Shown here piece after piece: positions 1 to 8,174 of a stretch of DNA of 64,000 nt. Location: positions 186,001 to 250,000 of the forward strand of contig NZ_JAEUAV010000002.1 in assembly GCF_019511605.1 (NCBI RefSeq). Direction: 5' to 3'. Position numbers and translations under genes: made by a program. Within the stretch, counting starts at the first letter, position 1; every line of letters starts with the position of its first letter. The notes beneath the pieces are model-generated. The model was given only the letters and a program-made list of their open reading frames with translations, had not been told where the DNA came from and searched no databases. The stretch comes from Paraburkholderia phenoliruptrix (GTDB lineage Bacteria > Pseudomonadota > Gammaproteobacteria > Burkholderiales > Burkholderiaceae).

Positions 1-1563
1 ATGGTTCAGACCGGAGCCGTGATAGGTGTGCAGCGCCTCGGCGACCGCCGTGTGGTGGTCCACGGATGCATTCAGCACCACGCGCACCGAACCGTCGCGA
101 CTGCGCAACGCGCGGCTGCGCACGAGGCCATACGGATCGGGCACGAGCACGCCGGGCTCCGCCTGAAAACCGAACGCGGTGCGCAAAAACAGCACCCACG
201 TATCCAGCGAATTGGCCGGCACCGCAAGGCATACGTGATCGATGCGGCTGAGCGGCCCGACTTCCGCGGGACCGTTGACGTCCGTCAGCACGAAATCCGC
301 CTCGAACAGCGTGGGCTGGTCGGGCGTTTCGTCGACGAAATAGTTGAGGCTGCCGTCCGGCGCCTGCACGGCGGGCACCACGCGTTCGTTAGGGCCGACC
401 TGACCGGAGAACGGCGCATAGCCGAAGCCGGCGGCGCGCTGGAATGCCTGCCGCGCGTCGTCCACGCGAAACGCCGACGCGCACAGCGACAAACCGTGTT
501 GCTGGAAGAACGCATTGGCGAACGAGTCGGGCTCGGCGTTCAGCACGATCGAAGCGGCGCCGTGCTGATACAGCGTCACATCTTTCGAGCGATGCTGGCC
601 TGCCTGGCGAAAGCGCAGCTTGCCGAGCCAGTCGGCCAGATGCGCGCGCGTGGTGTGATCCACCGCAAATTCGAGGAACTGATAGCCGACGTGCGCGGGG
701 GCTGCCGGCGACTCGTAAAGCTCGCCTACCGTTTCGCGCCTGCTTTCCAGCAACGCGCGCGTCTGCTCTTCGAGAAACAGCAGGGAGCGATGCCCGTCGG
801 CGGCGGTGATCGTGGTTGGCGCCGCGCGAAAACCGTCGTTGAAAATTTCCAGCGAAAGCGGGCCCTTGTAGCCCGCTTTGACGACCTGAGCCGTGAAGTT
901 CGCCACGTCGAAATCGCCCTGGCCCGGAAAGCAGCGGTAATGGCGGCTCCATTCCAGCACATCCATTGCAAGCCTGGGCGCGTCGGCGATCTGAACGAAC
1001 GCAATGCGCTCGCCCGGAATGTCGGCGATACCTTCGACGCCGTCGTTAAGCGACAGCGTGTGAAAACTGTCGAGCACGAGTCCGAGGTGAGGGTGATTCA
1101 CCGCGTTCACCAGCTTCCACGCATGCCGGTAAGTCTTGACATGCCTGCCCCATGCAAGCGCCTCGTACCCGGCGATCACGCCGGCCGCCTCGGCCGCCTG
1201 CGCGAGCGCGCCGAGCTGGTCGGTCATCAGCGCGTCGTCGCAAATGGTGTCCGGCGACACGTTGCTGCACACCAGAATGCGATCTGTACCCAGTTCGTGC
1301 ATCACGTCGAATTTGCGTTTCGCCCGGTCGAGATTGCGTGCGAGGCGCTCGGCGCTCACGCCGTCAAAGTCGCGAAACGGCTGGAACAGCATGATTTTCA
1401 GGCCGAGGTCTTCGGCAATGCGCCGCACGTCGGCGGGCGAACCGTCGAAATACAGCAGATCGTTCTCGAAGATCTCGACGCCCTCGAAACCGGCCGCCTG
1501 GATCGCGGTCAGCTTCTCGACGAGGGTGCCGCTGATCGACACGGTGGCAATGGAACGTTGCAT
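1..1563 (-). CDS. quiC: 3-dehydroshikimate dehydratase, QuiC1-type with C-terminal HPPD-like domain (3' end outside window)
   Basis: Converts 3-dehydroshikimate to protocatechuate in quinate/shikimate catabolism, in the cytoplasm. The visible 521 codons start at an ATG behind a good AGGAG site and run off the left edge without a stop. Residues about 1-280 form a sugar-phosphate isomerase-like TIM barrel (N-terminus MQRSIATVSISGTL, later GYEALAWGRH and LVLDSFH with the expected metal-binding Glu, Asp and His). Residues about 290 onward look like a vicinal-oxygen-chelate pair related to 4-hydroxyphenylpyruvate dioxygenase, as in the two-domain Pseudomonas QuiC1. That family is roughly 630 residues long, so about 100 are missing. 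It is divergent from aroQ and a QsuD-like dehydrogenase, which supports the assignment. Annotation pipelines often call it a TIM-barrel/VOC fusion. Confidence 0.85.
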   Translation of the reverse strand, partial: MQRSIATVSISGTLVEKLTAIQAAGFEGVEIFENDLLYFDGSPADVRRIAEDLGLKIMLFQPFRDFDGVSAERLARNLDRAKRKFDVMHELGTDRILVCSNVSPDTICDDALMTDQLGALAQAAEAAGVIAGYEALAWGRHVKTYRHAWKLVNAVNHPHLGLVLDSFHTLSLNDGVEGIADIPGERIAFVQIADAPRLAMDVLEWSRHYRCFPGQGDFDVANFTAQVVKAGYKGPLSLEIFNDGFRAAPTTITAADGHRSLLFLEEQTRALLESRRETVGELYESPAAPAHVGYQFLEFAVDHTTRAHLADWLGKLRFRQAGQHRSKDVTLYQHGAASIVLNAEPDSFANAFFQQHGLSLCASAFRVDDARQAFQRAAGFGYAPFSGQVGPNERVVPAVQAPDGSLNYFVDETPDQPTLFEADFVLTDVNGPAEVGPLSRIDHVCLAVPANSLDTWVLFLRTAFGFQAEPGVLVPDPYGLVRSRALRSRDGSVRVVLNASVDHHTAVAEALHTYHGSGLNH

Positions 1564-1980
1564 GAACAGCTCCTGCAAAAACAGTCGGACGGCCGCGGGG
1601 CAGTGCGCACGGCCGCGATGCGCCGGCCCTCCCGCAGCCATGTTGCAATGCGCAAAATGGCCTAGTTCGTTACCTCAGCAGCAAAGCGTGGGCCACCATC
1701 ACACACAATAAGCGCATTTTTCCGACAGCATATACAAACTAACTAGATGGTACAAATTCGGATAAACCCCGAATGACGCACGCGGCTCATGAGCGCACAC
1801 TGCGCCTATGTTGAGAGGCGTTGCGGGTCGGTGGCCGTGCGCTTCGTGTTTCACATGTTCCACTTTTGCAGCTACGGTGCAGGGGAGAGGAGTAAATGCT
1901 GTGCTTGAGAACGCAGTGGTGCGCTCAGGCGCGAACTCCACATCCACCGCTCGCGCTGCCTTCGGTCTCAGGAAACCATC
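1564..1980. promoter_or_regulatory. divergent intergenic region between quiC and aroQ
   Basis: This 417-bp gap must hold promoters for both directions. The AT-richer part around 1710-1760 is the likely core. It contains CTAACTAGATGGTAC at 1739-1753, which resembles the reverse complement of a palindrome found upstream of the MFS gene at 3353-3366. An ATG at 1896 has a strong purine-rich Shine-Dalgarno, but its frame only overlaps aroQ out of phase, so I do not call a gene there. No RNA gene or repeat was seen. Confidence 0.5.
1739..1753. promoter_or_regulatory. candidate TetR-family operator half-site
   Basis: CTAACTAGATGGTAC shares CTAACT, GAT and GGTA in the same order with the reverse complement of the site at 3353-3366. 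Both sites precede genes of the quinate cluster, which ends with a TetR gene. Co-regulation is inferred. Confidence 0.25.
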
Positions 1981-2436
1981 ATGAGCTTCGCGTCAGTACT
2001 GGTCCTCAACGGACCGAACCTCAACCTGCTCGGCACACGCGAGCCGGCCATCTACGGCTCCGAGACGCTGGACGACGTCGCCCGGCTGTGCCGCGACGCA
2101 GGCGAGCGCCTCGATCTGTCGGTCGATTTCTGTCAGTCGAATGCCGAGCACCAGTTGATCGACTGGCTGCATGCGGCGCGCACGAAGGTCGACGGCATCG
2201 TGATCAATCCCGCCGCTTACACTCATACGTCGGTCGCGATTGCCGACGCGCTCACAGCAATCGAGAAGCCCGTCATCGAAGTGCATATTTCAAACGTGCA
2301 TCGGCGCGAGGCCTTCCGGCATCACTCGTATGTGTCCGCGGTGGCGGACGCGATCATTGTTGGTTGCGGTACTCAAGGCTATGTGCTCGCGCTCGAGCGA
2401 ATGGCCACCATACTCAGGAATAGGGCGGCAAAATGA
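1981..2436 (+). CDS. aroQ: 3-dehydroquinate dehydratase, type II
   Basis: Interconverts 3-dehydroquinate and 3-dehydroshikimate as a cytoplasmic dodecamer. The 151-residue length is typical of type II enzymes. Visible family motifs are NGPNLNLLG (10-18), the loop Arg20 and catalytic Tyr25 in TREPAIYG, the [12 protein letters not shown] segment, [10 protein letters not shown] (76-85) and the catalytic His102 in EVHISN, followed by RREAFRHHS. The start follows a CAGGAA site. The stop overlaps the next gene by four bases (ATGA), so the two are translationally coupled. Because its neighbours are catabolic, it probably serves quinate degradation rather than being the housekeeping copy of the shikimate pathway. 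Confidence 0.95.
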   Translation: MSFASVLVLNGPNLNLLGTREPAIYGSETLDDVARLCRDAGERLDLSVDFCQSNAEHQLIDWLHAARTKVDGIVINPAAYTHTSVAIADALTAIEKPVIEVHISNVHRREAFRHHSYVSAVADAIIVGCGTQGYVLALERMATILRNRAAK

Positions 2437-3323
2437 ACACAAACGCGAACCCGCAAGCCACCGCGGACTCGTATCTGGTCGGTTTGATCGGCGCAGGCAT
2501 CGGCGGCTCGCTGAGCCCCGCAATGCACGAAGAAGAAGGCAGCCGGCTCGGCCTGCATTACGTGTACCGCCGCATCGATCTGGAGGCGCTGAAACTCGAC
2601 GTCGCAGCGCTGCCCGACCTGCTGCTTGCCGCGGAGCGCATGGGCTTCAACGGTCTGAACATCACGTATCCGTGCAAGCAGGCGGTCATTCCTCTACTCG
2701 ACGAATTGTCCGACGACGCGCGCGCTCTCGGTGCCGTCAACACCGTGCTTTTCAAGGACGGCAAGCGCATCGGCCACAACACGGACTGGTCCGGCTTCGC
2801 CCGCGCTTTTCAACGCGGCTTGCCCGACGTGTCGCTCGAACGCGTGGTGCAACTGGGCGCGGGCGGCGCAGGCGCGGCGGTCGCGCATGCGGCCCTCACT
2901 ATGGGTGCGCAAACGCTGACCCTGTTCGACGTCGACGCAAGCCGTGCCGCATCGCTTGCAGCGGAGTTGCAAAAGCGCTTTGCGGACCGCACCGTGACAG
3001 CCGGCGAATCGTCCGACGCAGCGCTTGGCGAAACCCTGGCCGCCGCCAACGGGCTGATTCACGCGACGCCCACGGGCATGGCCAAACTGCCTGGACTGCC
3101 GCTGCCCGCCGAACTGCTGCATCGCGACCTGTGGGTCGCGGACATCGTCTATTTCCCGATTCGCACCGCGTTGTTGCAGGCGGCCGAAGCACTCGGCTGC
3201 CGCACGCTGACGGGCGGCGGGATGGCGGTGTATCAGGCAGTCGACGCGATGCGCATTTTCACGGGACGGGAACCCGATGCCGAGCGCGTCTACGCCCATT
3301 TTCAGTCGTTGCTGGAACGCTAA
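2433..3323 (+). CDS. aroE: shikimate/quinate 5-dehydrogenase, QsuD-like
   Basis: NAD(P)-dependent oxidation of quinate or shikimate to the 3-dehydro compounds. Motifs are SLSPAMHE (26-33, substrate binding), [10 protein letters not shown] with catalytic Lys82, Asn103 in [13 protein letters not shown] with catalytic Asp118, the nucleotide loop GAGGAG (142-147), ATPTGM, and a C-terminal [10 protein letters not shown] segment. The block ending in VYRRIDL and the [12 protein letters not shown] stretch resemble Corynebacterium QsuD (from memory) more than biosynthetic AroE, which fits a degradative role with the adjacent quiC, aroQ and carrier. 296 residues, normal length. Biosynthetic AroE remains a less likely alternative. 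Confidence 0.88.
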   Translation: MNTNANPQATADSYLVGLIGAGIGGSLSPAMHEEEGSRLGLHYVYRRIDLEALKLDVAALPDLLLAAERMGFNGLNITYPCKQAVIPLLDELSDDARALGAVNTVLFKDGKRIGHNTDWSGFARAFQRGLPDVSLERVVQLGAGGAGAAVAHAALTMGAQTLTLFDVDASRAASLAAELQKRFADRTVTAGESSDAALGETLAAANGLIHATPTGMAKLPGLPLPAELLHRDLWVADIVYFPIRTALLQAAEALGCRTLTGGGMAVYQAVDAMRIFTGREPDAERVYAHFQSLLER

Positions 3324-3352
3324 CCGGTTGCGCACGCCGGTAAATGACGGAT

Positions 3353-3366
3353 ACCTAATCAGTTAG
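3353..3366. promoter_or_regulatory. palindromic candidate operator upstream of MFS gene
   Basis: ACCTAATCAGTTAG contains the perfect palindrome CTAA-TCAG-TTAG (3355-3366) in the 58-bp gap between aroE and the carrier gene. It could bind the TetR-family protein encoded downstream, or merely be chance. Confidence 0.3.
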
Positions 3367-3381
3367 AGGAGACAAGAACCC

Positions 3382-4758
3382 ATGCCGCAACCCAGCCACT
3401 CCAGCCCGGCCGACCCGACGCGTCAGGTCGGCGCGCCTGCCACCGCGAACACCAGTACGGCGCGCCGTTCGAACGCGCGTTATCAGATACTTGGTCTGCT
3501 CGCCGTCGGCACCATGATCAACTATCTGGACCGTACGGTGCTCGGCATTGCCGCACCGCAATTGACCAAAGAACTCGGCATTAACGCCGCGATGATGGGC
3601 CTGCTGTTCTCGGTATTCTCGTGGAGCTACGTTGCTTCGCAAATTCCCGGCGGCCTTTTTCTCGACCGTTTCGGCAGCAAGCTGACGTATTTCCTGTCGA
3701 TGACGTTCTGGTCGCTTTGCACGCTCGCGCAAGGGCTGGTGCACGGCATTGCGGGACTTTTCGTGTTCCGTCTTGGTCTGGGTGTTTCAGAGGCTCCGTG
3801 CTTTCCGACCAATAGCCGCGTCGTGGCCACGTGGTTCCCGCAAAGCGAACGCGCGATGGCGACAGGCACCTACACTGTCGGCGAATACATTGGGCTCGCG
3901 TTTTTCAGCCCGTTTCTCTTCATGCTGATGGGCGCCTTCGGCTGGCGCTCGCTGTTCTACGTGGTGGGCGGCGTGGGCATCGTGTTCGGCGGCATCTGGT
4001 GGCTGATGTATCGCGAACCGCGCGATCATCCGTCGGCGAATCAGGCTGAACTCGACTATATCGAAGCAGGCGGCGGTCTCACGCAGCGGCACCGCGCCGC
4101 CGCAAGCACCGAGGCGGCGCCCGCGAAGAGCGGTTTCGAGTGGCGCACCATTGGCCGCCTGCTCAAGCATCGTCAACTGACGGGCATCTGCCTCGGCCAG
4201 TTCGCCGGCAACTCGACGCTCGTGTTCTTTCTCACGTGGTTCCCGACCTACCTCGCCACCGAGCGTCACATGGGCTGGCTGAAGATCGGCTTCTTCGCGA
4301 TCATGCCGTTCATCGCGGCGTCGGTAGGTGTGATGTTCGGCGGCCTCTTTTCCGACTGGCTGCTGCGTCGCGGCAAGTCGGCAAACGTCGCGCGCAAGCT
4401 GCCGATCATCGCTGGTTTGCTGCTCGCCTCGACAATCATTCTCGCCAATTACGTAGAGAGCAATGTCGCGGTGATCGCGATTCTCTCCGTGGCGTTTTTT
4501 GCGCAGGGCATGGCTGCGCTCGGCTGGACGCTGGTGTCGGACATTGCGCCTGAAGGTCTGCTCGGCGTGACCGGCGGCATCTTCAACTTCGCGGCAAACC
4601 TGGCAGGTATTGTCACGCCGCTCGTAGTCGGTTTCATTGTCGCCGCCACGGGATCGTTTGTCGGTGCGCTGGTGTTTATCGGCGTCGTGGCGCTGATTGG
4701 CGCGCTGTCGTACATCTTCGTTGTCGGCGACATCAAGCGGATCGTGCTGGTGGACTAA
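3382..4758 (+). CDS. MFS transporter, ACS-type, probable quinate/shikimate uptake
   Basis: Inner-membrane proton-coupled carrier of 458 residues with twelve predicted membrane segments. The N-terminal 30 residues are hydrophilic, followed by TM1 with MINYLDRTVLGIAAP, a signature of the anion:cation symporter family, and the loop-2/3 sequence GLFLDRFGSK. A central hydrophilic loop lies at about 210-250. The start follows TTAGAGGAGAC. It is last in the aroQ-aroE operon, so an aromatic or alicyclic acid such as quinate or shikimate is the likely substrate (inference from context). A rho-independent-like hairpin lies 46 bp after the stop. Confidence 0.85.
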   Translation: MPQPSHSSPADPTRQVGAPATANTSTARRSNARYQILGLLAVGTMINYLDRTVLGIAAPQLTKELGINAAMMGLLFSVFSWSYVASQIPGGLFLDRFGSKLTYFLSMTFWSLCTLAQGLVHGIAGLFVFRLGLGVSEAPCFPTNSRVVATWFPQSERAMATGTYTVGEYIGLAFFSPFLFMLMGAFGWRSLFYVVGGVGIVFGGIWWLMYREPRDHPSANQAELDYIEAGGGLTQRHRAAASTEAAPAKSGFEWRTIGRLLKHRQLTGICLGQFAGNSTLVFFLTWFPTYLATERHMGWLKIGFFAIMPFIAASVGVMFGGLFSDWLLRRGKSANVARKLPIIAGLLLASTIILANYVESNVAVIAILSVAFFAQGMAALGWTLVSDIAPEGLLGVTGGIFNFAANLAGIVTPLVVGFIVAATGSFVGALVFIGVVALIGALSYIFVVGDIKRIVLVD

Positions 4759-4803
4759 GCGCTGTTAAGAGCTACGCGCAAGCCGGAGCAGAAGTGCAAT
4801 AAC

Positions 4804-4836
4804 AAACGGGACGGGGCGCAGGCCACGTCCCGTTTT
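4804..4836. terminator. bidirectional terminator between MFS gene and tetR
   Basis: A 10-bp perfect stem, AAACGGGACG at 4804-4813 and CGTCCCGTTT at 4826-4835, with a 12-base loop. It sits between two convergent genes, and both arms end in A/T runs, so it can act in either direction. Confidence 0.75.
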
Positions 4837-4865
4837 GCATTGCGATCCAACGGCAGTGACTTGGC

Positions 4866-5591
4866 TCAGTCTTCCTTGCGCACGAAACGCAAGACAGCAT
4901 CCACGATCATCGCGCGATGACGCGCGCGCAATCGCGGATGCGACGGGTCGCGCCCAAACGCCGTGCCGAACGTATGACGATTGCCCACGCGATGAAAGCA
5001 CAGTGAGCTGATTAGCAGATGCAGGTCGATCGCGTCGACGTCGCTGCGAAACTGGCCCGCTGCCACGCCGCGCGCAAGCAGATCTTCGATTGTGTGAATG
5101 ACGGTGACGTTGCGGCCTTTGAAACTCTTCACCTGCTCGACATACTTTGCGCCGTTGATGTTCTCGATCGTCACGAGGCGCACGAAGTCGCGCTGGCGGT
5201 CGTGATAGTCGAACGTGAATTCGACGAGCGCGCGCATGCCTTCCACCGGGTCGAGTTCGCTCACATGCAGATCCTGCTCGAGCGCGCGAATGTCGCCATA
5301 CACCTTCTCGAGCACCGCCTGATACAGGCCCTCCTTGCTGCCGAAGTAGTAGTACAGCATGCGCTTGGTGGTGTTGGTGCGCTCCGCGATGGCGTCGACG
5401 CGCGCACCGGTGAGTCCCATCGCGGAGAATTCCTGCGTGGCGACATCCAGAATGTTGCGCTTGGTCTGCTCGGGGTCGTACTTGCGGCGGGCGTCGGTAC
5501 GTTTGGCCTCGCTGCGTCGCGCGTCCTTGGGCGGCGCGTCGGACGCAATGCCGTTGGTATCGGATTCGGCTGCCTTGCTTCCCTTTTTCAT
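4866..5591 (-). CDS. TetR/AcrR family transcriptional regulator
   Basis: DNA-binding repressor of 241 residues. A charged, disordered-looking N-terminal extension of about 40 residues precedes a classical TetR helix-turn-helix (about 43-90) containing ILDVATQEFSAMGLTGARV and TKRMLYYYFGSKEGLYQAVL. The C-terminal ligand and dimer domain has FDYHDRQRDFVRLVTIENI and a late SSLCFHRVGNRHTFG segment, as in TetR proteins near aromatic catabolism genes. Its position directly after the quinate cluster, transcribed toward it, suggests it controls those genes. The ligand is unknown. An extended -10 lies about 37 bp upstream. Confidence 0.85.
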   Translation of the reverse strand: MKKGSKAAESDTNGIASDAPPKDARRSEAKRTDARRKYDPEQTKRNILDVATQEFSAMGLTGARVDAIAERTNTTKRMLYYYFGSKEGLYQAVLEKVYGDIRALEQDLHVSELDPVEGMRALVEFTFDYHDRQRDFVRLVTIENINGAKYVEQVKSFKGRNVTVIHTIEDLLARGVAAGQFRSDVDAIDLHLLISSLCFHRVGNRHTFGTAFGRDPSHPRLRARHRAMIVDAVLRFVRKED

Positions 5592-5627
5592 TGTGTATTC
5601 GAGCTGTTCGAGCGGCGATGACGGCGC

Positions 5628-5636
5628 ATTCTAGCA
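5628..5636 (-). promoter_or_regulatory. extended -10 element of tetR promoter
   Basis: On the minus strand this reads TGCTAGAAT, an extended -10 (TGn plus TAGAAT) placed about 37 bases before the tetR start. No convincing -35 is seen, as allowed for extended -10 promoters. The same nine bases recur before the DUF2946 gene. Confidence 0.4.
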
Positions 5637-5752
5637 TGCGCGAAACAGGCTTCCGCGCGCGCTCTGGCGCGTTTCGGCGCGTTTCCGCGCATTAGGCACT
5701 GCGCTGATCTCTGTCACGATGCGGACAACCGCGGCATGTTCGCACGCCGATT

Positions 5753-7042
5753 TCAAACGGTATGGCGAGCCCGCCGACGACGTGCGGCCAACGCATCGCG
5801 CGTTTGCATCGCGGTGTAGGTCAACTGCGCGGCGGCGAGTCCGAGCGCGCCGTATGCAGGTGTGAGCCCGAATGCGGCGAACCCCTCGGGCACCGGGCGC
5901 TCGCCCGCAATGGCCGCGGCCAGCAATTCGCCCGCGACGGTGGTCGGCGCCATGCCATGCCCGCCGAAGCCGACGGCATGCCACACGCCGTCCACGCTGC
6001 GGCCTATTTGCGGCATCTTGTGGCGCGCGTAGCTCATCAGGCCGCCCCACGCGTAATCCACACGCACGTCATGCAGTTGCGGATATACCTTCAGCAGATC
6101 GCGCCGCAGTAAGCGCGCAATGATTTCCGGCGCGCGGTCGCGCACCGAGATGCGGCCGCCCCACAGAATGCGCGTGTCGGGCAACGGCCGGTAGTAATCG
6201 AACGCGAAGCGGGTGTCGTAGACGGCCGCACGCGTGCCGATCGCATCCTGCAGACGCGGGCCGAGCGGCTCGGTGGCCATCACGTAAGTGGCAATGGGCA
6301 GCACCGCACGCTCCACTTTCGCGTATACGTTGCGCGCGTAACCGCCGCCCGCCATCACGACATGCCGCGCGTCGACGGCACCGTGTGGCGTATGCACGAT
6401 AAAGCCGGCGCCGTCGCGCTGCAAACGCACTACGGCCGACTGCTCGTGAATCTGCACGCCGGCACGGGCTGCTGCATGCGCGACGCCGAGCACGTATTTC
6501 AGCGGATGAAAGTGAAAGGCGTTGCGCTCGAAAAGGCCGCCGTGATAGCGGCGTGTCTTCAGTTGCGAGGCAAGCTGGTCGGCGCTCAGCGGTTCCCAGT
6601 CCACGCCGAACGAATCGCGCATCAGGCGCCGTTGCGCGTCGAGCCGCGCGGGTTCGTCGAACCAGTTGGCGAGAATCACGCCGGCGTCGGTCGCATCGCA
6701 CTCCATGCGATAACGCGCGATGCGGGCGCGCATCAGATCGACGGCCTCGACGGTGAGCGCATAGAGTTCGCGCGCGCGAGCCGGACCCAGCGTGCGGAGC
6801 AGATCGGCGCAATCGAGGCTGTAGCCGCCGAACACGAAGCCGCCGTTGCGCCCGGACGCGCCGAAACCGACCTGCCGCGCTTCGAGCACGGCCACATTCG
6901 TGAGGCCGCGCTCGGCAAGCCCTAGTGCGGTGGAAAGTCCTGCCAGCCCGCCGCCCACGATGCAAACGTCAACGCTTTGCCGCCCGGCGAGCGGCGCGTA
7001 TACGGACGAACGGGCGACAGTGGCTTCATAGAAGTTTTCCAT
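5753..7042 (-). CDS. FAD-dependent amine/amino-acid oxidoreductase, PuuB/OrdL-like
   Basis: Flavoprotein of 429 residues in the DAO superfamily. The dinucleotide-binding motif VCIVGGGLAGLS lies at about 27-36, followed by the family motif GFGASGRNGGFV (about 58-70) that contacts the flavin, and a C-terminal HAVGFGGHGMAPTTVAGELL that closes the FAD site. These features match gamma-glutamylputrescine oxidases and related secondary-amine oxidases. It follows the dehydratase gene by 58 bp on the same strand, so the two probably form an operon, yet no other putrescine genes are near. Substrate is therefore undetermined: gamma-glutamylputrescine, a D-amino acid or a hydroxyproline isomer are all possible. 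Confidence 0.8.
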   Translation of the reverse strand: MENFYEATVARSSVYAPLAGRQSVDVCIVGGGLAGLSTALGLAERGLTNVAVLEARQVGFGASGRNGGFVFGGYSLDCADLLRTLGPARARELYALTVEAVDLMRARIARYRMECDATDAGVILANWFDEPARLDAQRRLMRDSFGVDWEPLSADQLASQLKTRRYHGGLFERNAFHFHPLKYVLGVAHAAARAGVQIHEQSAVVRLQRDGAGFIVHTPHGAVDARHVVMAGGGYARNVYAKVERAVLPIATYVMATEPLGPRLQDAIGTRAAVYDTRFAFDYYRPLPDTRILWGGRISVRDRAPEIIARLLRRDLLKVYPQLHDVRVDYAWGGLMSYARHKMPQIGRSVDGVWHAVGFGGHGMAPTTVAGELLAAAIAGERPVPEGFAAFGLTPAYGALGLAAAQLTYTAMQTRDALAARRRRARHTV

Positions 7043-7100
7043 GGCGGCTAGCGTAGCGGCAAACGCATGCCCGCGTCCAGCCGCTTGCCGCTACCCGGCC

Positions 7101-8033
7101 TTACTTGCCCCAGCGCAGCACCAGCGGATCGAGGCGCCGCGCGATCTTCAGCAATCCTTCGCGGGTGGCAGGATGCATCGCGGGCAGCGGATGGCGCACC
7201 GCGTCCGAGCGAATCACGCCGCCTTCCTTCATCAGCGCCTTGCACGATGCGAGACCGCCCTGGCGGTTTTCGTAGTTGATGAGCGGCAGCCACTGCTGGT
7301 AATGCGCGGCGGCCGCTTCCGTGTCGCCGGCCGCATAGGCGTCGACAATCAGGCGGATGCCGTCCGCATAACCGCCGCCGGTCATGGAACCCGTTGCGCC
7401 CGCATCGAGATCGGCCATCAGCGTGATCGCTTCTTCGCCGTCCCAGGGGCCGATAATCGCATCGCCGCCCAACTGGATGAGCTCGCGCAGCTTGTTCGCT
7501 GCTTGCGGCACTTCGATCTTGAAATACGACACGTGTTCGATTTCGCGGGCCATGCGTGCGAGAAACGGCGCCGACAACGGCGTGCCGCTAACCGGTGCGT
7601 CCTGGATCATGATCGGAATGTCGATCGCATCGGACACGGTGCGATAGAACTCCTCGATGCCACGCTCGCCGATGCGGATCGTGGCGCCGTGATACGGCGG
7701 CATGATCATGACCATCGCGGCGCCTGCCTCCTGCGCGCGGCGGCTGCGCTCAGCGCATTGATAGGAACTGAAATGAGTGGTCGTGACGATCACCGGCACA
7801 CGGCCCGCCACATGGTCTAGCACCACGTGCATCAGCGTGTTGCGTTCTTCGTCGGAAAGCGCGAACTGCTCCGAGAAGTTCGCCAGAATGCACAGGCCGT
7901 TCGAGCCGGCATCGATCATGAAGTCGATGCAGCGCTTCTGGCCTTCCAGGTCCAGTTGGCCGGCTTCGTCGAATATGGTGGGTGCGACGGGGAATACGCC
8001 GCGCAGGGCGGCGGCAGGGGTGGTCTGGCTCAT
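7101..8033 (-). CDS. DapA-superfamily dehydratase, probable L-2-keto-3-deoxyarabonate dehydratase
   Basis: Class I aldolase-fold enzyme of 310 residues. The N-terminal GVFPVAPT and DFMIDAGSNGLCILANF, the Schiff-base Lys172 in VSYFKIE, and the C-terminus RRLDPLVLRWGK closely follow the Azospirillum L-2-keto-3-deoxyarabonate dehydratase as I remember it; that enzyme yields alpha-ketoglutarate semialdehyde from L-arabinose. The usual YNxP tyrosine of dihydrodipicolinate synthase is replaced in IMIQDAP (about 142-148), so it is not DapA. It precedes an FAD oxidoreductase on the same strand and is divergent from a LysR gene that probably regulates it. The related pyrroline-4-hydroxy-2-carboxylate deaminase is the main alternative. 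Confidence 0.8.
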   Translation of the reverse strand: MSQTTPAAALRGVFPVAPTIFDEAGQLDLEGQKRCIDFMIDAGSNGLCILANFSEQFALSDEERNTLMHVVLDHVAGRVPVIVTTTHFSSYQCAERSRRAQEAGAAMVMIMPPYHGATIRIGERGIEEFYRTVSDAIDIPIMIQDAPVSGTPLSAPFLARMAREIEHVSYFKIEVPQAANKLRELIQLGGDAIIGPWDGEEAITLMADLDAGATGSMTGGGYADGIRLIVDAYAAGDTEAAAAHYQQWLPLINYENRQGGLASCKALMKEGGVIRSDAVRHPLPAMHPATREGLLKIARRLDPLVLRWGK

Positions 8034-8174
8034 GGTTCGGGCGCTTTCAGAATGTTATGAGGGGATATAGAGGAACTACCAGCGTCTCCACGACCGACTA
8101 TACGGCGCTAGAGCGCACGGGTATATTGAATTGTTTCCATCCTGTGATCGCTTTTACGACTCACCGCCGCACTC

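Noticed and set aside
1..1665. Long plus-strand reading frame covering the left edge
   Set aside because: It is antisense to quiC, whose minus-strand translation shows clear family motifs; high GC content creates the long shadow frame.
1896..2423. ATG with a strong Shine-Dalgarno before aroQ, giving a 175-codon frame
   Set aside because: The frame overlaps aroQ out of phase and its product is low-complexity Arg/Pro-rich. The ribosome-like site may be chance or leader-related.
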